From Streptomyces mangrovi (GTDB taxonomy: Bacteria > Actinomycetota > Actinomycetes > Streptomycetales > Streptomycetaceae): DNA of 64,000 nucleotides. The stretch lies in contig NZ_FOSG01000001.1 of assembly GCF_900114215.1 (NCBI RefSeq), positions 248,001 to 312,000 of the forward strand, in the 5' to 3' direction. Of the stretch, positions 1-7,808 are shown one piece after another. Each line of letters opens with the position of its first letter. Position 1 is the stretch's first letter. Both the position numbers and the translations under genes were made by a program. The notes beneath the pieces were generated by a model that saw only the letters and a program-made list of their open reading frames with translations, did no database searches and was not told the origin of the DNA.

Positions 1-262
1 GCGCCAGGGAGCCGTCGTCGCGGCGCACCACCAGGCCCTGCTGCGGCTCGCCGCCGACGCGGTCCGGCTGGACGCGGCCGAGGTAGAGCAGGTCCTCGCC
101 GCCGGGGGTGCGCACCCGCAGCCGGCCGCCGTCGCCGATGACGACGTCGCCGCCGCTGATGCGGTTCATCGGCGGGCTGCTGTTGGCGCTGCCCATCAGG
201 TCCCGCACCTGCCGCTCCAGCTCGCGCAGCCGGTCCAGCAGGTCGGTGGGGATGATCGCCAC
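1..262 (-). CDS. Phage tail-associated protein, N-terminal part (runs off the left edge)
   Basis: Reading leftwards from a GTG at 262, the visible 87 codons begin V-A-I-I-P-T-D-L-L-D-R-L-R-E-L-E and open with a short amphipathic helix, followed by a segment rich in GGD, GDGG and RTPGGEDL turns. This pattern is common in phage tail-fibre or baseplate proteins downstream of the Gp37-like protein. The start lies 3 bases after the stop of the preceding tail gene, so it belongs to the same operon. The C-terminal part is outside the window, so whether it carries a receptor-binding or enzymatic domain cannot be seen. The tail assignment rests mostly on position. Confidence 0.6.
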   Translation of the reverse strand, partial: MAIIPTDLLDRLRELERQVRDLMGSANSSPPMNRISGGDVVIGDGGRLRVRTPGGEDLLYLGRVQPDRVGGEPQQGLVVRRDDGSLA

Positions 263-265
263 CTG

Positions 266-1366
266 TCAGGCTCCTTCCAGGTAGAGGGTCGCGGTCTCGG
301 CCCTGGTGCGCTGCGGCGGGGTGACGGCCAGCCCGACGATCCGGTACCGGTCGTCGGCCCCCTCCGGGTGCCACAGGTCCCGGATGCGCAGCCGCAGCCG
401 GGCGCCCAGCAGGGCGGGGGAGATCCGGCCGTCCATCAGCACGGTGATCTGCGGGATGGTCTCCGGGCGTCGGTGCCGGGCCAGTTCGGCACGGGCCAGG
501 GAGTCCAGCACGGCCTGGTCGCGTACGGAGGTGTGGTCGGAGCTGGACTCCAGCCGCGGCCAGCCGCCCGCGATGTCGTCGGCGTCCACCCGCCGCGCGG
601 CCAGCGGCACCGACTCCTGGGACTGGTCGGAGTTGGCCGACTCCCCTCTGGCGACCCATACGTTGGCCTGCACGGTGGCGTCCGAGGGCAGGCTGTAGGT
701 GAGCACCGCGCCGGGGTGGTCCAGCACGATGTCGGCGTGCCCGGTGTGGATCCGGGGGTGGCCGAGCTGGAGCCGTTTGACGCGGCGGCCCTGTGCGTCG
801 CGGTGGCAGTGCACGCGCCACTCGAAGCCGTCGTCCAGCCTGGCCAGCTTGTCGATCAGCTCCCGCACCCGGGCCAGGTCGGTGTAGGCGTGGGCGAAGT
901 CCCGCCGCACCCCGGACACTTCACTCCCGTACCGCAGGCCGATGTCGCCGCCCGGTTGCGCCTGTACGTGGTCGATGAGCGCGCGGACGATGTCGAACTG
1001 GTCGGTGGCCGTGCCCACCACGTCGCCGGAGAGGATGCGGTGGTCGAGGTAGGAGTCGAAGGTGGCGGCCTGGAACTCGGCCTTCGTCCGGCCCTGTTCG
1101 TCGGACTGCGGGGTGCACGTCCACAGCACGCCGCCCCACCGCACGTCCCCGTCGCGCTCCAGCCAGACCGCGGTGCGGCCGGGCCGGAGCGCGGCGCGGG
1201 CCCGGCGGGCGAGCGCCTCGTCCGGCAGCGGGACGGTGGCGGTGAGCGAGCCGGGCTTGCCGATGTAGTCGTCGTACTTCGCCTCGGTCAGCGGCAGTAC
1301 GTCCACCACGCGGTCGGTGCGCAGGTCGCAGAAGACGGCGCGGTGGACGGCGGTGCGCCCGCTCAC
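266..1366 (-). CDS. Siphovirus Gp37-like minor tail protein
   Basis: A 366-residue protein resembling the siphovirus ReqiPepy6 Gp37-like family, found downstream of the distal tail protein in actinophages and taken to be a tail-tip or hub component. It is mostly beta, with motifs such as KPGSLTATVPLPDE, GVLWTCTPQSDEQG and a central GDDVVGTATDQFDIVRAL-type segment. I place the start at the GTG at 1366, which overlaps the stop of the upstream gene by four bases (GTGA), a translational-coupling arrangement. A much longer open frame continues upstream to about 2473, but that part is arginine- and proline-rich noise antisense in phase to the next gene. No lytic or peptidase motif was recognised. 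Confidence 0.75.
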   Translation of the reverse strand: MSGRTAVHRAVFCDLRTDRVVDVLPLTEAKYDDYIGKPGSLTATVPLPDEALARRARAALRPGRTAVWLERDGDVRWGGVLWTCTPQSDEQGRTKAEFQAATFDSYLDHRILSGDVVGTATDQFDIVRALIDHVQAQPGGDIGLRYGSEVSGVRRDFAHAYTDLARVRELIDKLARLDDGFEWRVHCHRDAQGRRVKRLQLGHPRIHTGHADIVLDHPGAVLTYSLPSDATVQANVWVARGESANSDQSQESVPLAARRVDADDIAGGWPRLESSSDHTSVRDQAVLDSLARAELARHRRPETIPQITVLMDGRISPALLGARLRLRIRDLWHPEGADDRYRIVGLAVTPPQRTRAETATLYLEGA

Positions 1367-2490
1367 TCGGCCGGCTCCGCGGACTCGTAGACGAGCGTTC
1401 CGGCGATCTGGGTGCCGGCCGACCAGTCCCACGGGGTGACCGCGTCCACCAGACCGCTGTGGGCGGCCACGGTGCCGTCGAGGTCGCCGGAGGAGACCTC
1501 CATCTCCAGGTGGTCGGCGGTGGTCAGGCGTATCCGGGCGATGCGCCGGGCCCGGGTGCCGTCCTGGAGTCCGGCGAAGCCGGTCGCCTGGCTGGCTCCG
1601 GCCGCCCGGACGGGCAGCGAGAAGCGCCAGTTGTCGCCCGTCCCCCCGGTGCCGAAGACGGTGGTGGAGCCGAAGTAGACGTTGAAGGAGGCGTGCACCA
1701 GGGTGCCGGTGTGCACATAGCGGCACTCGACGGCGGCGTTGCCGAACGAGGGGGTGCCGGCGCCGGTGCTGGTGGTCCAGCGCGGTGTCCACTCCCGCCA
1801 CCTGGGGGTGGGCGGGTAGGGCTGCCAGGCGGTGCCGTCCCAGCGCTGGAGGCCGCCGGCCCCGACGTCCCGGTACTGGCCGGGGTAGCTGCCGGGGATG
1901 TCCCTGGGCCAGTCCTCGGGCACGATGCCGCCGACGGCGACGGTGGCGCGGCGCAGGTCGCCGACGGCCGAGTTCCAGTCGATGCCGCCGGTGCCCTCCG
2001 AGGCGCCCGCGGGCACCAGGACTGTGGCCAGGGCGAGTGCGGCGCGCGGGGTGGCGGGGGCCTGTGGGGTGGCGGCCGGGGCGCCCTGGACGATCTCCAC
2101 GGCCGCCTCGGTGCGGCCGGAGGAGGTGTCCTGGGTCTCGTCGTACACCCGCAGCACCACCAGGTCGATCCGGGGGTTGTCGGGGTCGCCGTCGGCGAAG
2201 GTGACCGGGGTGTACTCGGTGAGGGCGACGGGGTAGGCGCCGGCGGACTTGTCGCCCTGGACGACGGCCCGGCCGGAGGCGACGGTGGCGGTCATGCCGG
2301 CGGACTGGCCGTAGACGTAGAGCCCGGACAGCGCCCACGCGCCGTCCGGGGAGCCGGGGATCACACCGTCGCGCGAGGCGAGCTGGCCGGCCGGGGTCAT
2401 GGTGCCGGTCGGGGTCAGGCGGGTGTCGGCGCGGGACTGGCCGGCGCCGTCCTCGGTGCGGTTGAGCAGCCATGCGGTGCGCACGGGCAT
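1363..2490 (-). CDS. Tail tip / baseplate-like structural protein
   Basis: A 375-residue protein starting ATG at 2490, with AGGAGG six bases upstream. The N-terminal half (about 40-130) resembles phage minor tail proteins with a conserved YVYGQSAGMTATVASGRAVV stretch and NPRIDLVVLRVYD, typical of a baseplate-like module near tail tips in actinophages. The middle carries a WPRDIPGSYPGQYRDVG.GLQRWDGTAW segment, like the short repeats that present a tip domain. The C-terminal about 150 residues look like a jelly-roll and could bind a surface ligand, but this is inference. It is coupled to the downstream Gp37-like gene by a 4-base overlap. Confidence 0.65.
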   Translation of the reverse strand: MPVRTAWLLNRTEDGAGQSRADTRLTPTGTMTPAGQLASRDGVIPGSPDGAWALSGLYVYGQSAGMTATVASGRAVVQGDKSAGAYPVALTEYTPVTFADGDPDNPRIDLVVLRVYDETQDTSSGRTEAAVEIVQGAPAATPQAPATPRAALALATVLVPAGASEGTGGIDWNSAVGDLRRATVAVGGIVPEDWPRDIPGSYPGQYRDVGAGGLQRWDGTAWQPYPPTPRWREWTPRWTTSTGAGTPSFGNAAVECRYVHTGTLVHASFNVYFGSTTVFGTGGTGDNWRFSLPVRAAGASQATGFAGLQDGTRARRIARIRLTTADHLEMEVSSGDLDGTVAAHSGLVDAVTPWDWSAGTQIAGTLVYESAEPAE

Positions 2491-2572
2491 GGGGTTCCTC
2501 CTGTGGGCCGTGTGGATCGTGGTGGGTTGATGTGGTGCGGGCGCGGGTGCGGGTGCGGCGGCGGGCCGCCGG

Positions 2573-3541
2573 TCACCAGTGGGCGTCGCGCCAGCGCACG
2601 GTGGCGGTGGCGCCGGGGTCGGGGACGGTGTCGTCGGAGCGGAAGGCCAGCGGGGTGGCCCCGGGCTCCAGCAGGAACAGCTGCTCGGGCGCCGAGCGTG
2701 CGGTGGCGGTGTACAGCCGGGAGGCGGTCCCGTTGAGGACGACCGTCCCCGCCTGGGTGTCCACGGTCAGCACCTCGCCGGCGGCAAGGGTGATGCCGTA
2801 GCTCAGCCGCAGCCCGTCCGTCAGCCGGGTCAGCGACGGGCGGTGCGCCGGGCCGCGGAACTCGATCACCGGGTGCGCGGCCGTCTCCCCCGAGTTGTGG
2901 GCGGTCACGGTGCCGGTGGAGCCGGTGGTGCCCCAGTCCAGCGGCCAGACCAGGCCGGCCTCCGCCCCGGTGCCGGGTCCGGGCTCGGGGGCGCCTGGGG
3001 CCGTCCACGCCAGTCCGCTCTCCGGCTGCGGCAGGCGCAGTACGGCGCGCTGCTCGCGGACGCCGAAGCGGCGCGGGTCGGTGGCCACCCACTGCAGTTC
3101 GGCCCTGGCCGCGCCCTGCACCACGTAGCCGCGGTCCTGGGGCACGACGCGGCGGCTGACGCGGGCGCGGCAGGCCAGCGTCTCGCCGTGCAGCCGTACC
3201 GCCAGCCACCGCTCGCCGCCGTCGGGGACGGTGGCGGCGCGGAAGCCGCGCATCGTGCCGCGCGCCTGCCCGGCGGTGTCCGGCAGCAGCCAGACGGTCG
3301 CCGAGACGGTGCGCGGTTTGGCCCAGCGTGCGCCGGGCCAGGCGCCGTGGCGGTCGGGCAGGGCGACATCGCCGGTCTCCAGGTCCGGCAGGTCGTCCCA
3401 GCCGGTGATGCCCTTGGCGTCGATCTGGTAGGGGGTGCCGGGGCCGAAAAGAGCCCCGGCCCACTGGATCTGCCCGTCGTGGGTGATCAGTGAGCCGGGG
3501 GGAGTGTCCTGGCCGTTGTGGAGTTGTCCGGTGTCGATCAC
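2573..3541 (-). CDS. Distal tail protein (Dit-like, siphovirus tail component)
   Basis: A 322-residue protein beginning at a GTG (3541). It has the two-part layout of siphovirus distal tail proteins: an N-terminal beta domain that would ring the end of the tail tube (GDVALPDRHGAWPGARWAKPR, then TMRGFRAAT) and a C-terminal galectin-like domain (GTVTAHNSGETAAHPVIEFRG, then LDTQAGTVVLNG-type strands). In siphophages this gene follows the tape measure and precedes the tip/hub proteins, exactly as here. It is 22 bases downstream of the second tape-measure-like gene. The 82-base gap to the next gene holds no obvious terminator. Confidence 0.78.
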   Translation of the reverse strand: MIDTGQLHNGQDTPPGSLITHDGQIQWAGALFGPGTPYQIDAKGITGWDDLPDLETGDVALPDRHGAWPGARWAKPRTVSATVWLLPDTAGQARGTMRGFRAATVPDGGERWLAVRLHGETLACRARVSRRVVPQDRGYVVQGAARAELQWVATDPRRFGVREQRAVLRLPQPESGLAWTAPGAPEPGPGTGAEAGLVWPLDWGTTGSTGTVTAHNSGETAAHPVIEFRGPAHRPSLTRLTDGLRLSYGITLAAGEVLTVDTQAGTVVLNGTASRLYTATARSAPEQLFLLEPGATPLAFRSDDTVPDPGATATVRWRDAHW

Positions 3542-3563
3542 GTTCGGTGTCCTCGCTTCCTGT

Positions 3564-4907
3564 TCACGGCGCCGCCCCCGTCCCCGCGATCGCCTCCGCG
3601 GCCGGCACCGCGGCGCCCGGCTGCGCGGGGTGGGCGGTGCGGGCGAGGAAGAGCAGGTCGTCGGCGACGCCCAGCGGCCCGCGTTCGGCGGGTTCGGTGT
3701 AGTGCTCGATCCGTCCGCCCCGCATCCGCGCGGAGGCGGTGTGGCGGGCGGCGCGGTCCATCAGCCGGCGCAGCGCGGGCAGCGGCAGTACGGCCTCGGC
3801 CTCGCCCGCCTCGGCCACGACCGCCGGCACTCCCCCGCGCCGGGGCAGGGCGACGCCGCCCGCGGCCAGTTGCGGGATCCTGGAGATGTTCACGCCGAAC
3901 TTCTTGCCGAGGACGCTGACACTGAGGCTGTTGAGGCCGTCGATCAGCCAGTTGGCGAAGGCGATCAGCCCGTTGATCGGCGCCTTGAGGACGTGCAGCA
4001 CCAACTGCATGCCCGACTCCAGGAACCCGGCGATCCCGCCCAGCACGCGGCGTGTCGCTCCGGCGACCCGGTCGAACATCCGGCGCGGCCCGGTGGTGAG
4101 CCAGTTCAGCGCCGAGCGGACGGCGCCCCTGATCCGGCCCATGGTGCGGCCGGCGATCGAGCGCAGCGCGCCGCCCGCCGAGGAGACGGTCCTGCGCAGG
4201 GTGCCCATGGGGTCGCGCACCATGCTCGCCAGCCACTTCACCACCGCGGTGACGACCGTGAGGTAGCCCCGTACGTAGCCGGTGGCGATCTTCACCACCG
4301 TCCGTACGGCGGGCTCGATCACCTTGGCGACCGTCCGCACGCCCTGCATGAGGGCCGCGCTGCCCTGCTGGACGATCCGCTGCCCGGCCTCGGACCGCGC
4401 GGCGGCGTCGACCAGGTAGAGGACCAGCGGGGCGACCAGGGAGAGCGCCAGCCCCCAGGGGTTGGCCTTCATCACGGTGTTGACCAGTTTCATCACCCCG
4501 GCGCCCAGGCGCAGTCCGACGCCGAACACGCCGCCGAGCCGGCCGAAGAGGCCGGCGCCCTTGGAGATGCCGCCGGAGAGCGTCGCCGCCCGGGCCGCGC
4601 CGCTTCTGATCCGCTTCAGCTCCCGGTTCGCGGCGGCCGCCTTGGGCCGGGCCGCGGTCAGTTGCGGGTGCGCGGCGCCCGCCCGGCGCCCCAGGCCCGC
4701 CAGTCCCTGGCCGGCGGCCCCGGCCGCGGGGAGCGTGCGCCGCAGTTCGGCCGCGGAGCGCTGGGCGGATCCGCGTACGGCCGCCGCCGCCCGCTGCGCG
4801 GCCCGCACCGCCCGGGTGTTGGCGGCCAGGCCTGCGCGGGCCTGACCCAGTGCTCCGCCGAAGCCGGTGAACGCGGGCCGGGCCGCGGTCAGTTGGTTCA
4901 GCGGCAC
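3564..4907 (-). CDS. Tape-measure-like protein, paralogue 2
   Basis: A 447-residue alanine/arginine-rich helical protein starting GTG at 4907 behind a GGAGGTGGAGG site. The N-terminal about 160 residues are predicted coiled coil, the middle alternates hydrophobic helices (ALSLVAPLVLYLVD, GLIAFANWLIDGLNSL), and the C-terminus has the signature GGVALPRRGGVPAVVAEAGE, then AEAVLPL, followed by RIEHYTEPAERGPLG. The neighbour at 4990-6204 shares this C-terminal signature, so the two are paralogues. Tape measures set tail length; at roughly 0.15 nm per residue this one would specify a tail of only about 65 nm. It may alternatively be a tape-measure-associated tip protein. Confidence 0.68.
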   Translation of the reverse strand: MPLNQLTAARPAFTGFGGALGQARAGLAANTRAVRAAQRAAAAVRGSAQRSAAELRRTLPAAGAAGQGLAGLGRRAGAAHPQLTAARPKAAAANRELKRIRSGAARAATLSGGISKGAGLFGRLGGVFGVGLRLGAGVMKLVNTVMKANPWGLALSLVAPLVLYLVDAAARSEAGQRIVQQGSAALMQGVRTVAKVIEPAVRTVVKIATGYVRGYLTVVTAVVKWLASMVRDPMGTLRRTVSSAGGALRSIAGRTMGRIRGAVRSALNWLTTGPRRMFDRVAGATRRVLGGIAGFLESGMQLVLHVLKAPINGLIAFANWLIDGLNSLSVSVLGKKFGVNISRIPQLAAGGVALPRRGGVPAVVAEAGEAEAVLPLPALRRLMDRAARHTASARMRGGRIEHYTEPAERGPLGVADDLLFLARTAHPAQPGAAVPAAEAIAGTGAAP

Positions 4908-4923
4908 GGCCCTCCACCTCCTT

Positions 4924-4957
4924 CCGTTCTCCCCGTTCTCCCCGTTCTCCCCGTTCC
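4924..4957. repeat. Short tandem repeat, 9-bp unit
   Basis: The unit ccgttctcc occurs three times in tandem (4924-4932, 4933-4941, 4942-4950), followed by a partial copy to 4957. It lies in the gap between the two tape-measure-like genes, just upstream of the ribosome binding site of the 3564-4907 gene. It is a slippage-prone sequence of unknown effect. Confidence 0.8.
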
Positions 4958-4989
4958 TTCCGTCCCCGGGTGTGGTGCGCGCCCGGCCC

Positions 4990-6204
4990 TCATCCGCGGG
5001 CCTTGGCCAGGAGCATCAGCGCGTCGGCGGTCCGCTGCGGGTCGCCGGTCTCGGCGGCGTAGTAGTGCTCGATGTGCAGCCGGCCGGCTCCGGTCGCCGC
5101 GGCTGCCGTGCCGTAGGGCCCGGGCGTGCCCCGGCCCGCCCGGGCGGCGGTCAGTCCCAGCAGCGACTCCAGCCTGGACAGCGGAAGTACGGCCTCGGCC
5201 TCGCCCGCCTCGGCGAGGATCGCGGGCACACCGCCGGAGCGGGGGGTGACGACACCGCCCTCGGCCAGTCTGGGGATGGTGGGCAGGCTGACGCCGAAGG
5301 TCTTGCCGCCGACCATCGGCACCCAGCCGGGGATCGACACCCTGATGCCGTTGATGCGCCGGATCGCCCGGTTGATGATGTCGATGACGCCGTTGACCGG
5401 CCCCCTGACACCGTTCTTGACCCTGCCGAAGGCCCGTGAGGCGATGCCGGAGAGCCGTCCCCAGATCTGGCTCATCCTGTCCCGCACGGCGCGGAAGGCT
5501 GCCGGGATCGTGGTCCTGATCCAGTTGACGACGGGCTGGACGACCCTCTTGATGCCGTTCATCACGGCGCCGATGGTGTTGCGGACGGCCCGGACGGCCG
5601 TGGTGATGACGGCCTTCCAGATGGCGAAGTAGGTCCTGACCACCTTCACGATGGCCTTGACCACCACCGACACGGCCGTCCTGATGCCGTTGAAGACCGA
5701 CTTGAAGATCCTGCCCAGGCTGCTCAGCAGCGGTCCGATGACCTTCATGGCCTTCTTGAGGACCTCGCCGACCACGGTGAAGACCTTCTTCATCACCCGC
5801 TGCATGGTCTTCGACTGGGTGGCCATCGCGACGATCTTCTCGATGACCGGTGTGAGCAGCGAGAGCAGCATCCCGAAGATGTTGCCCTTCATCTCCTTGT
5901 TGAGCTGCTTGAACCCGCCGGAGGCCTTCTTGGCCCCCTGCTGCATCCGCGTCATCTGCGGGCCGCTCTTGACGGCCTCGCGGCCCAGCTTGGAAACGGA
6001 GAGGGCGGCCTGGTCGGCCGCCCTCTTCATCGTCGTCAGTTCCTTGTTGGTGCGTCTCGCGCCGGTGGTGATCCGCGTGACGCTCCGGTCCGCGGCGGCC
6101 GCCTGCCGGCCCAGGCCGGTCGCGGCCCGTCCGGCCGTGTCCGAGGCCGATTTGAACTGCCGCAACGTGCCCGAGGCCCGTTGCAGCGCACTGCTGAGTG
6201 ACAT
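4990..6204 (-). CDS. Tape-measure-like protein, paralogue 1
   Basis: A 404-residue lysine/valine-rich helical protein starting ATG at 6204 with GGGAGGG seven bases upstream. The N-terminal about 110 residues are basic coiled coil, residues about 120-300 are a chain of amphipathic helices (FGMLLSLLTPVIEKIVAMA, then VVGEVLKKAMKVIGPLLSSL), and the C-terminus reads LAEGGVVTPRSGGVPAILAE, then AGEAEAVLPLSRLESL, a hallmark of actinophage tape measures. It follows the assembly-chaperone genes, as a tape measure should, although two small genes and an opposite-strand gene intervene. It is very short for a siphophage tape measure, which usually exceeds 600 residues. Confidence 0.75.
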   Translation of the reverse strand: MSLSSALQRASGTLRQFKSASDTAGRAATGLGRQAAAADRSVTRITTGARRTNKELTTMKRAADQAALSVSKLGREAVKSGPQMTRMQQGAKKASGGFKQLNKEMKGNIFGMLLSLLTPVIEKIVAMATQSKTMQRVMKKVFTVVGEVLKKAMKVIGPLLSSLGRIFKSVFNGIRTAVSVVVKAIVKVVRTYFAIWKAVITTAVRAVRNTIGAVMNGIKRVVQPVVNWIRTTIPAAFRAVRDRMSQIWGRLSGIASRAFGRVKNGVRGPVNGVIDIINRAIRRINGIRVSIPGWVPMVGGKTFGVSLPTIPRLAEGGVVTPRSGGVPAILAEAGEAEAVLPLSRLESLLGLTAARAGRGTPGPYGTAAAATGAGRLHIEHYYAAETGDPQRTADALMLLAKARG

Positions 6205-6234
6205 GGTCTACCCTCCCGGGCCCGCTCGCCGGCC

Positions 6235-6777
6235 CTAGCCCAGAGCGGCCCTCAACGACTCGATCTCCGTACGCAGGCGCGCGATGTCCCCCCGCGTGCG
6301 GCCCAGTCCCATGAATCCCCGGCTCGGCTCCTGCCGCGGTGCGCGTGCCTCGGACACCCGCTGACGCATGTTCCTCAGGTCGCTCGACGCCCGCTGGGCC
6401 TGCTCACGCGCGGAATCCGCCGTCCGGCGGACCGTCGCGACGCTCTGCTCGACCTCCGCCCTGGTGACCGGGGGCTCGTTTCCGAGCTGCGGCCACCTCC
6501 GGTTCATCTCGGCCTCGAAATTCTGGATGTAGTTCGGCTTCCAGACCTGCGCACCGGCGACCGTCAATCCGCTCTCGTCGAACTTCACCAGGTCATAGGC
6601 GAAGGTGCCGAACGAGATGTCTGTCTTGAGCGCCTGAAAACTGGCGTACAGCACCTGCACCGAGTCGTTGACGTCCTTGAAGTGCTCGGACCACCACTGC
6701 TGGAATCCCTCAAGGGCACTGGCCGTGTCCTCGGCGCCCGGCGCGATGTAAACGCTTTCTCCGTCGGCTTCCGCCAT
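6235..6777 (-). CDS. Coiled-coil protein of the tail module, unrecognised
   Basis: A 180-residue acidic protein whose ATG at 6777 follows a near-perfect GGAGGAG site. Residues 1-105 look globular (FQQWWSEHFKDVNDSVQVLY, then FGTFAYDLVKFDESGLTVAG). Residues about 110-150 form a heptad-like coiled coil (VATVRRTADSAREQAQRASS), and the last 25 form a second helix. It ends 30 bases before paralogue 1 of the tape measure and so is transcribed with it. I do not recognise the family; a WXG-like WW pair near residue 28 is noted but the spacing does not match WXG100 proteins. It could be a tape-measure partner or a cargo protein. Confidence 0.6.
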   Translation of the reverse strand: MAEADGESVYIAPGAEDTASALEGFQQWWSEHFKDVNDSVQVLYASFQALKTDISFGTFAYDLVKFDESGLTVAGAQVWKPNYIQNFEAEMNRRWPQLGNEPPVTRAEVEQSVATVRRTADSAREQAQRASSDLRNMRQRVSEARAPRQEPSRGFMGLGRTRGDIARLRTEIESLRAALG

Positions 6778-6919
6778 TTCTCCTCCTGTTCGATCAACCC
6801 GCTCCGAAAGGCCCGCGCCACAAACACCCCGCCATTCGCGGGAGCACGCCACAAAATCGTGATTCTCCTTTTCCGGGCGGGCGTTGACGGGGCGCCGGAC
6901 GGAAAAGTAATCTGACGGG

Positions 6920-7327
6920 ATGGAATTTCTGGGCCTGCTCCTCACGACCCTGAGCATCGCGATCGGCGCCCTGGGGGTCAGGCTCCTGCTTCCGCACCTG
7001 CGGAACGACAGGTTCGCCCGGGGGGATTCCGGCGTCCGCACCACGGGCGAGTGCGTCAACATGCGCTGGACCTCGGGCGGCTGGGTGTCCAGCATCATCG
7101 CCTACGAGGACGCCGACGGGGAGCGGCGGTTCGCGTCCACCGGCGCCCGTCCGACCGTCCCCGTGCAGCTGGGGGAGACCGCCGAGGTCTACTACGATCC
7201 GCGGGGCGAGGCCCAGGCGGTCGTGAACGGCGAGACGCCACCCAAGGGGTTCTACGCCTTCTGCATGGTGCCGATCGGCGTCAGCCTGGCCTTCGGCGCC
7301 ATCGGGCTCTACTACCTGCTGGTCTGA
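6920..7327 (+). CDS. DUF3592-type small membrane protein on the opposite strand
   Basis: A 135-residue protein with an N-terminal membrane helix (FLGLLLTTLSIAIGALGVRL), a small extracytoplasmic beta domain (TTGECVNMRWTSGGWVSSII, then GETAEVYYDPRGEAQAV) and a C-terminal helix (FCMVPIGVSLAFGAIGLYYL). This is the layout of DUF3592 proteins, whose function is unknown. It is the only rightward gene inside the leftward tail operon, sitting between the chaperone and tape-measure genes, so it is either a moron-like insertion or a gene with a separate role such as self-protection. The ATG at 6920 follows an AT-richer stretch but only a weak ribosome site. Confidence 0.72.
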   Translation: MEFLGLLLTTLSIAIGALGVRLLLPHLRNDRFARGDSGVRTTGECVNMRWTSGGWVSSIIAYEDADGERRFASTGARPTVPVQLGETAEVYYDPRGEAQAVVNGETPPKGFYAFCMVPIGVSLAFGAIGLYYLLV

Positions 7328-7372
7328 GACCGGGACGGGGAGGCGGCGCCCCGGCCCGGCCCCGGCACCCCC

Positions 7373-7594
7373 TCACCCGGCCCGCTCGCCCCCGGCGGCC
7401 TCCATCGCGTCCTGCCAGCCGGCGGCGTAGGCGCGGGCGTCGCGGGCGTCCAGCTCCGCGCGGACCGCGAGGAGCAGTTGCTCCGCGGCGGGCCCGTCCA
7501 GGCGCCGGAATATCCCGCCCAGCAGTCGCTGGAGCTCCCCGGCGGCCTCCGCCCGGGTCGTGTCCTGGCCGGTCTCGTAGCTCTCCGTCGCCAC
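7373..7594 (-). CDS. Small unrecognised protein in the tail operon
   Basis: A 73-residue, helix-rich, alanine-heavy protein. The frame is open up to 7702, but upstream codons look non-coding and GTG 7594, with GAGAGGG about 10 bases ahead, gives a sensible helical N-terminus (ATESYETGQDTTRAEAAGEL). The C-terminal half reads AEQLLLAVRAELDARDARAY, probably one long helix. It lies between the frameshifted chaperone gene and the coiled-coil protein. An AT-rich patch and a TTGCGC-type half-site upstream (7661-7667) might give it its own promoter. Function unknown. Confidence 0.5.
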   Translation of the reverse strand: MATESYETGQDTTRAEAAGELQRLLGGIFRRLDGPAAEQLLLAVRAELDARDARAYAAGWQDAMEAAGGERAG

Positions 7595-7808
7595 CCCTAT
7601 CACCCTCTCCGGCTTGTGGTGCCATATGACCTGCTTGGATGCGTACACGGGGGTCACGGGCGCGCAACGGAGGTGGGGGTGTTGCGTACCCAGCGTCATC
7701 ATACGGCCGCATGGAGCAAAAAATCGAACACAGTTTTGTTTTGGTACGGACCGGGGCCGGCCCCGCCGCCGGGAAGCGGACGCGGACGGCCCCGGTGGGC
7801 GGCCTCCG

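Noticed and set aside
1364-2473. A 735-codon open frame joining the Gp37-like gene with an upstream arginine/proline-rich stretch.
   Set aside because: The upstream part is a different reading frame of the tip protein gene; codon use and composition are non-coding, and GTG 1366 with its 4-base overlap is a better start.
6235-6777. WXG100-type secretion substrate.
   Set aside because: There is a WW pair but the W-x-G motif and the 100-residue helical hairpin layout are absent.
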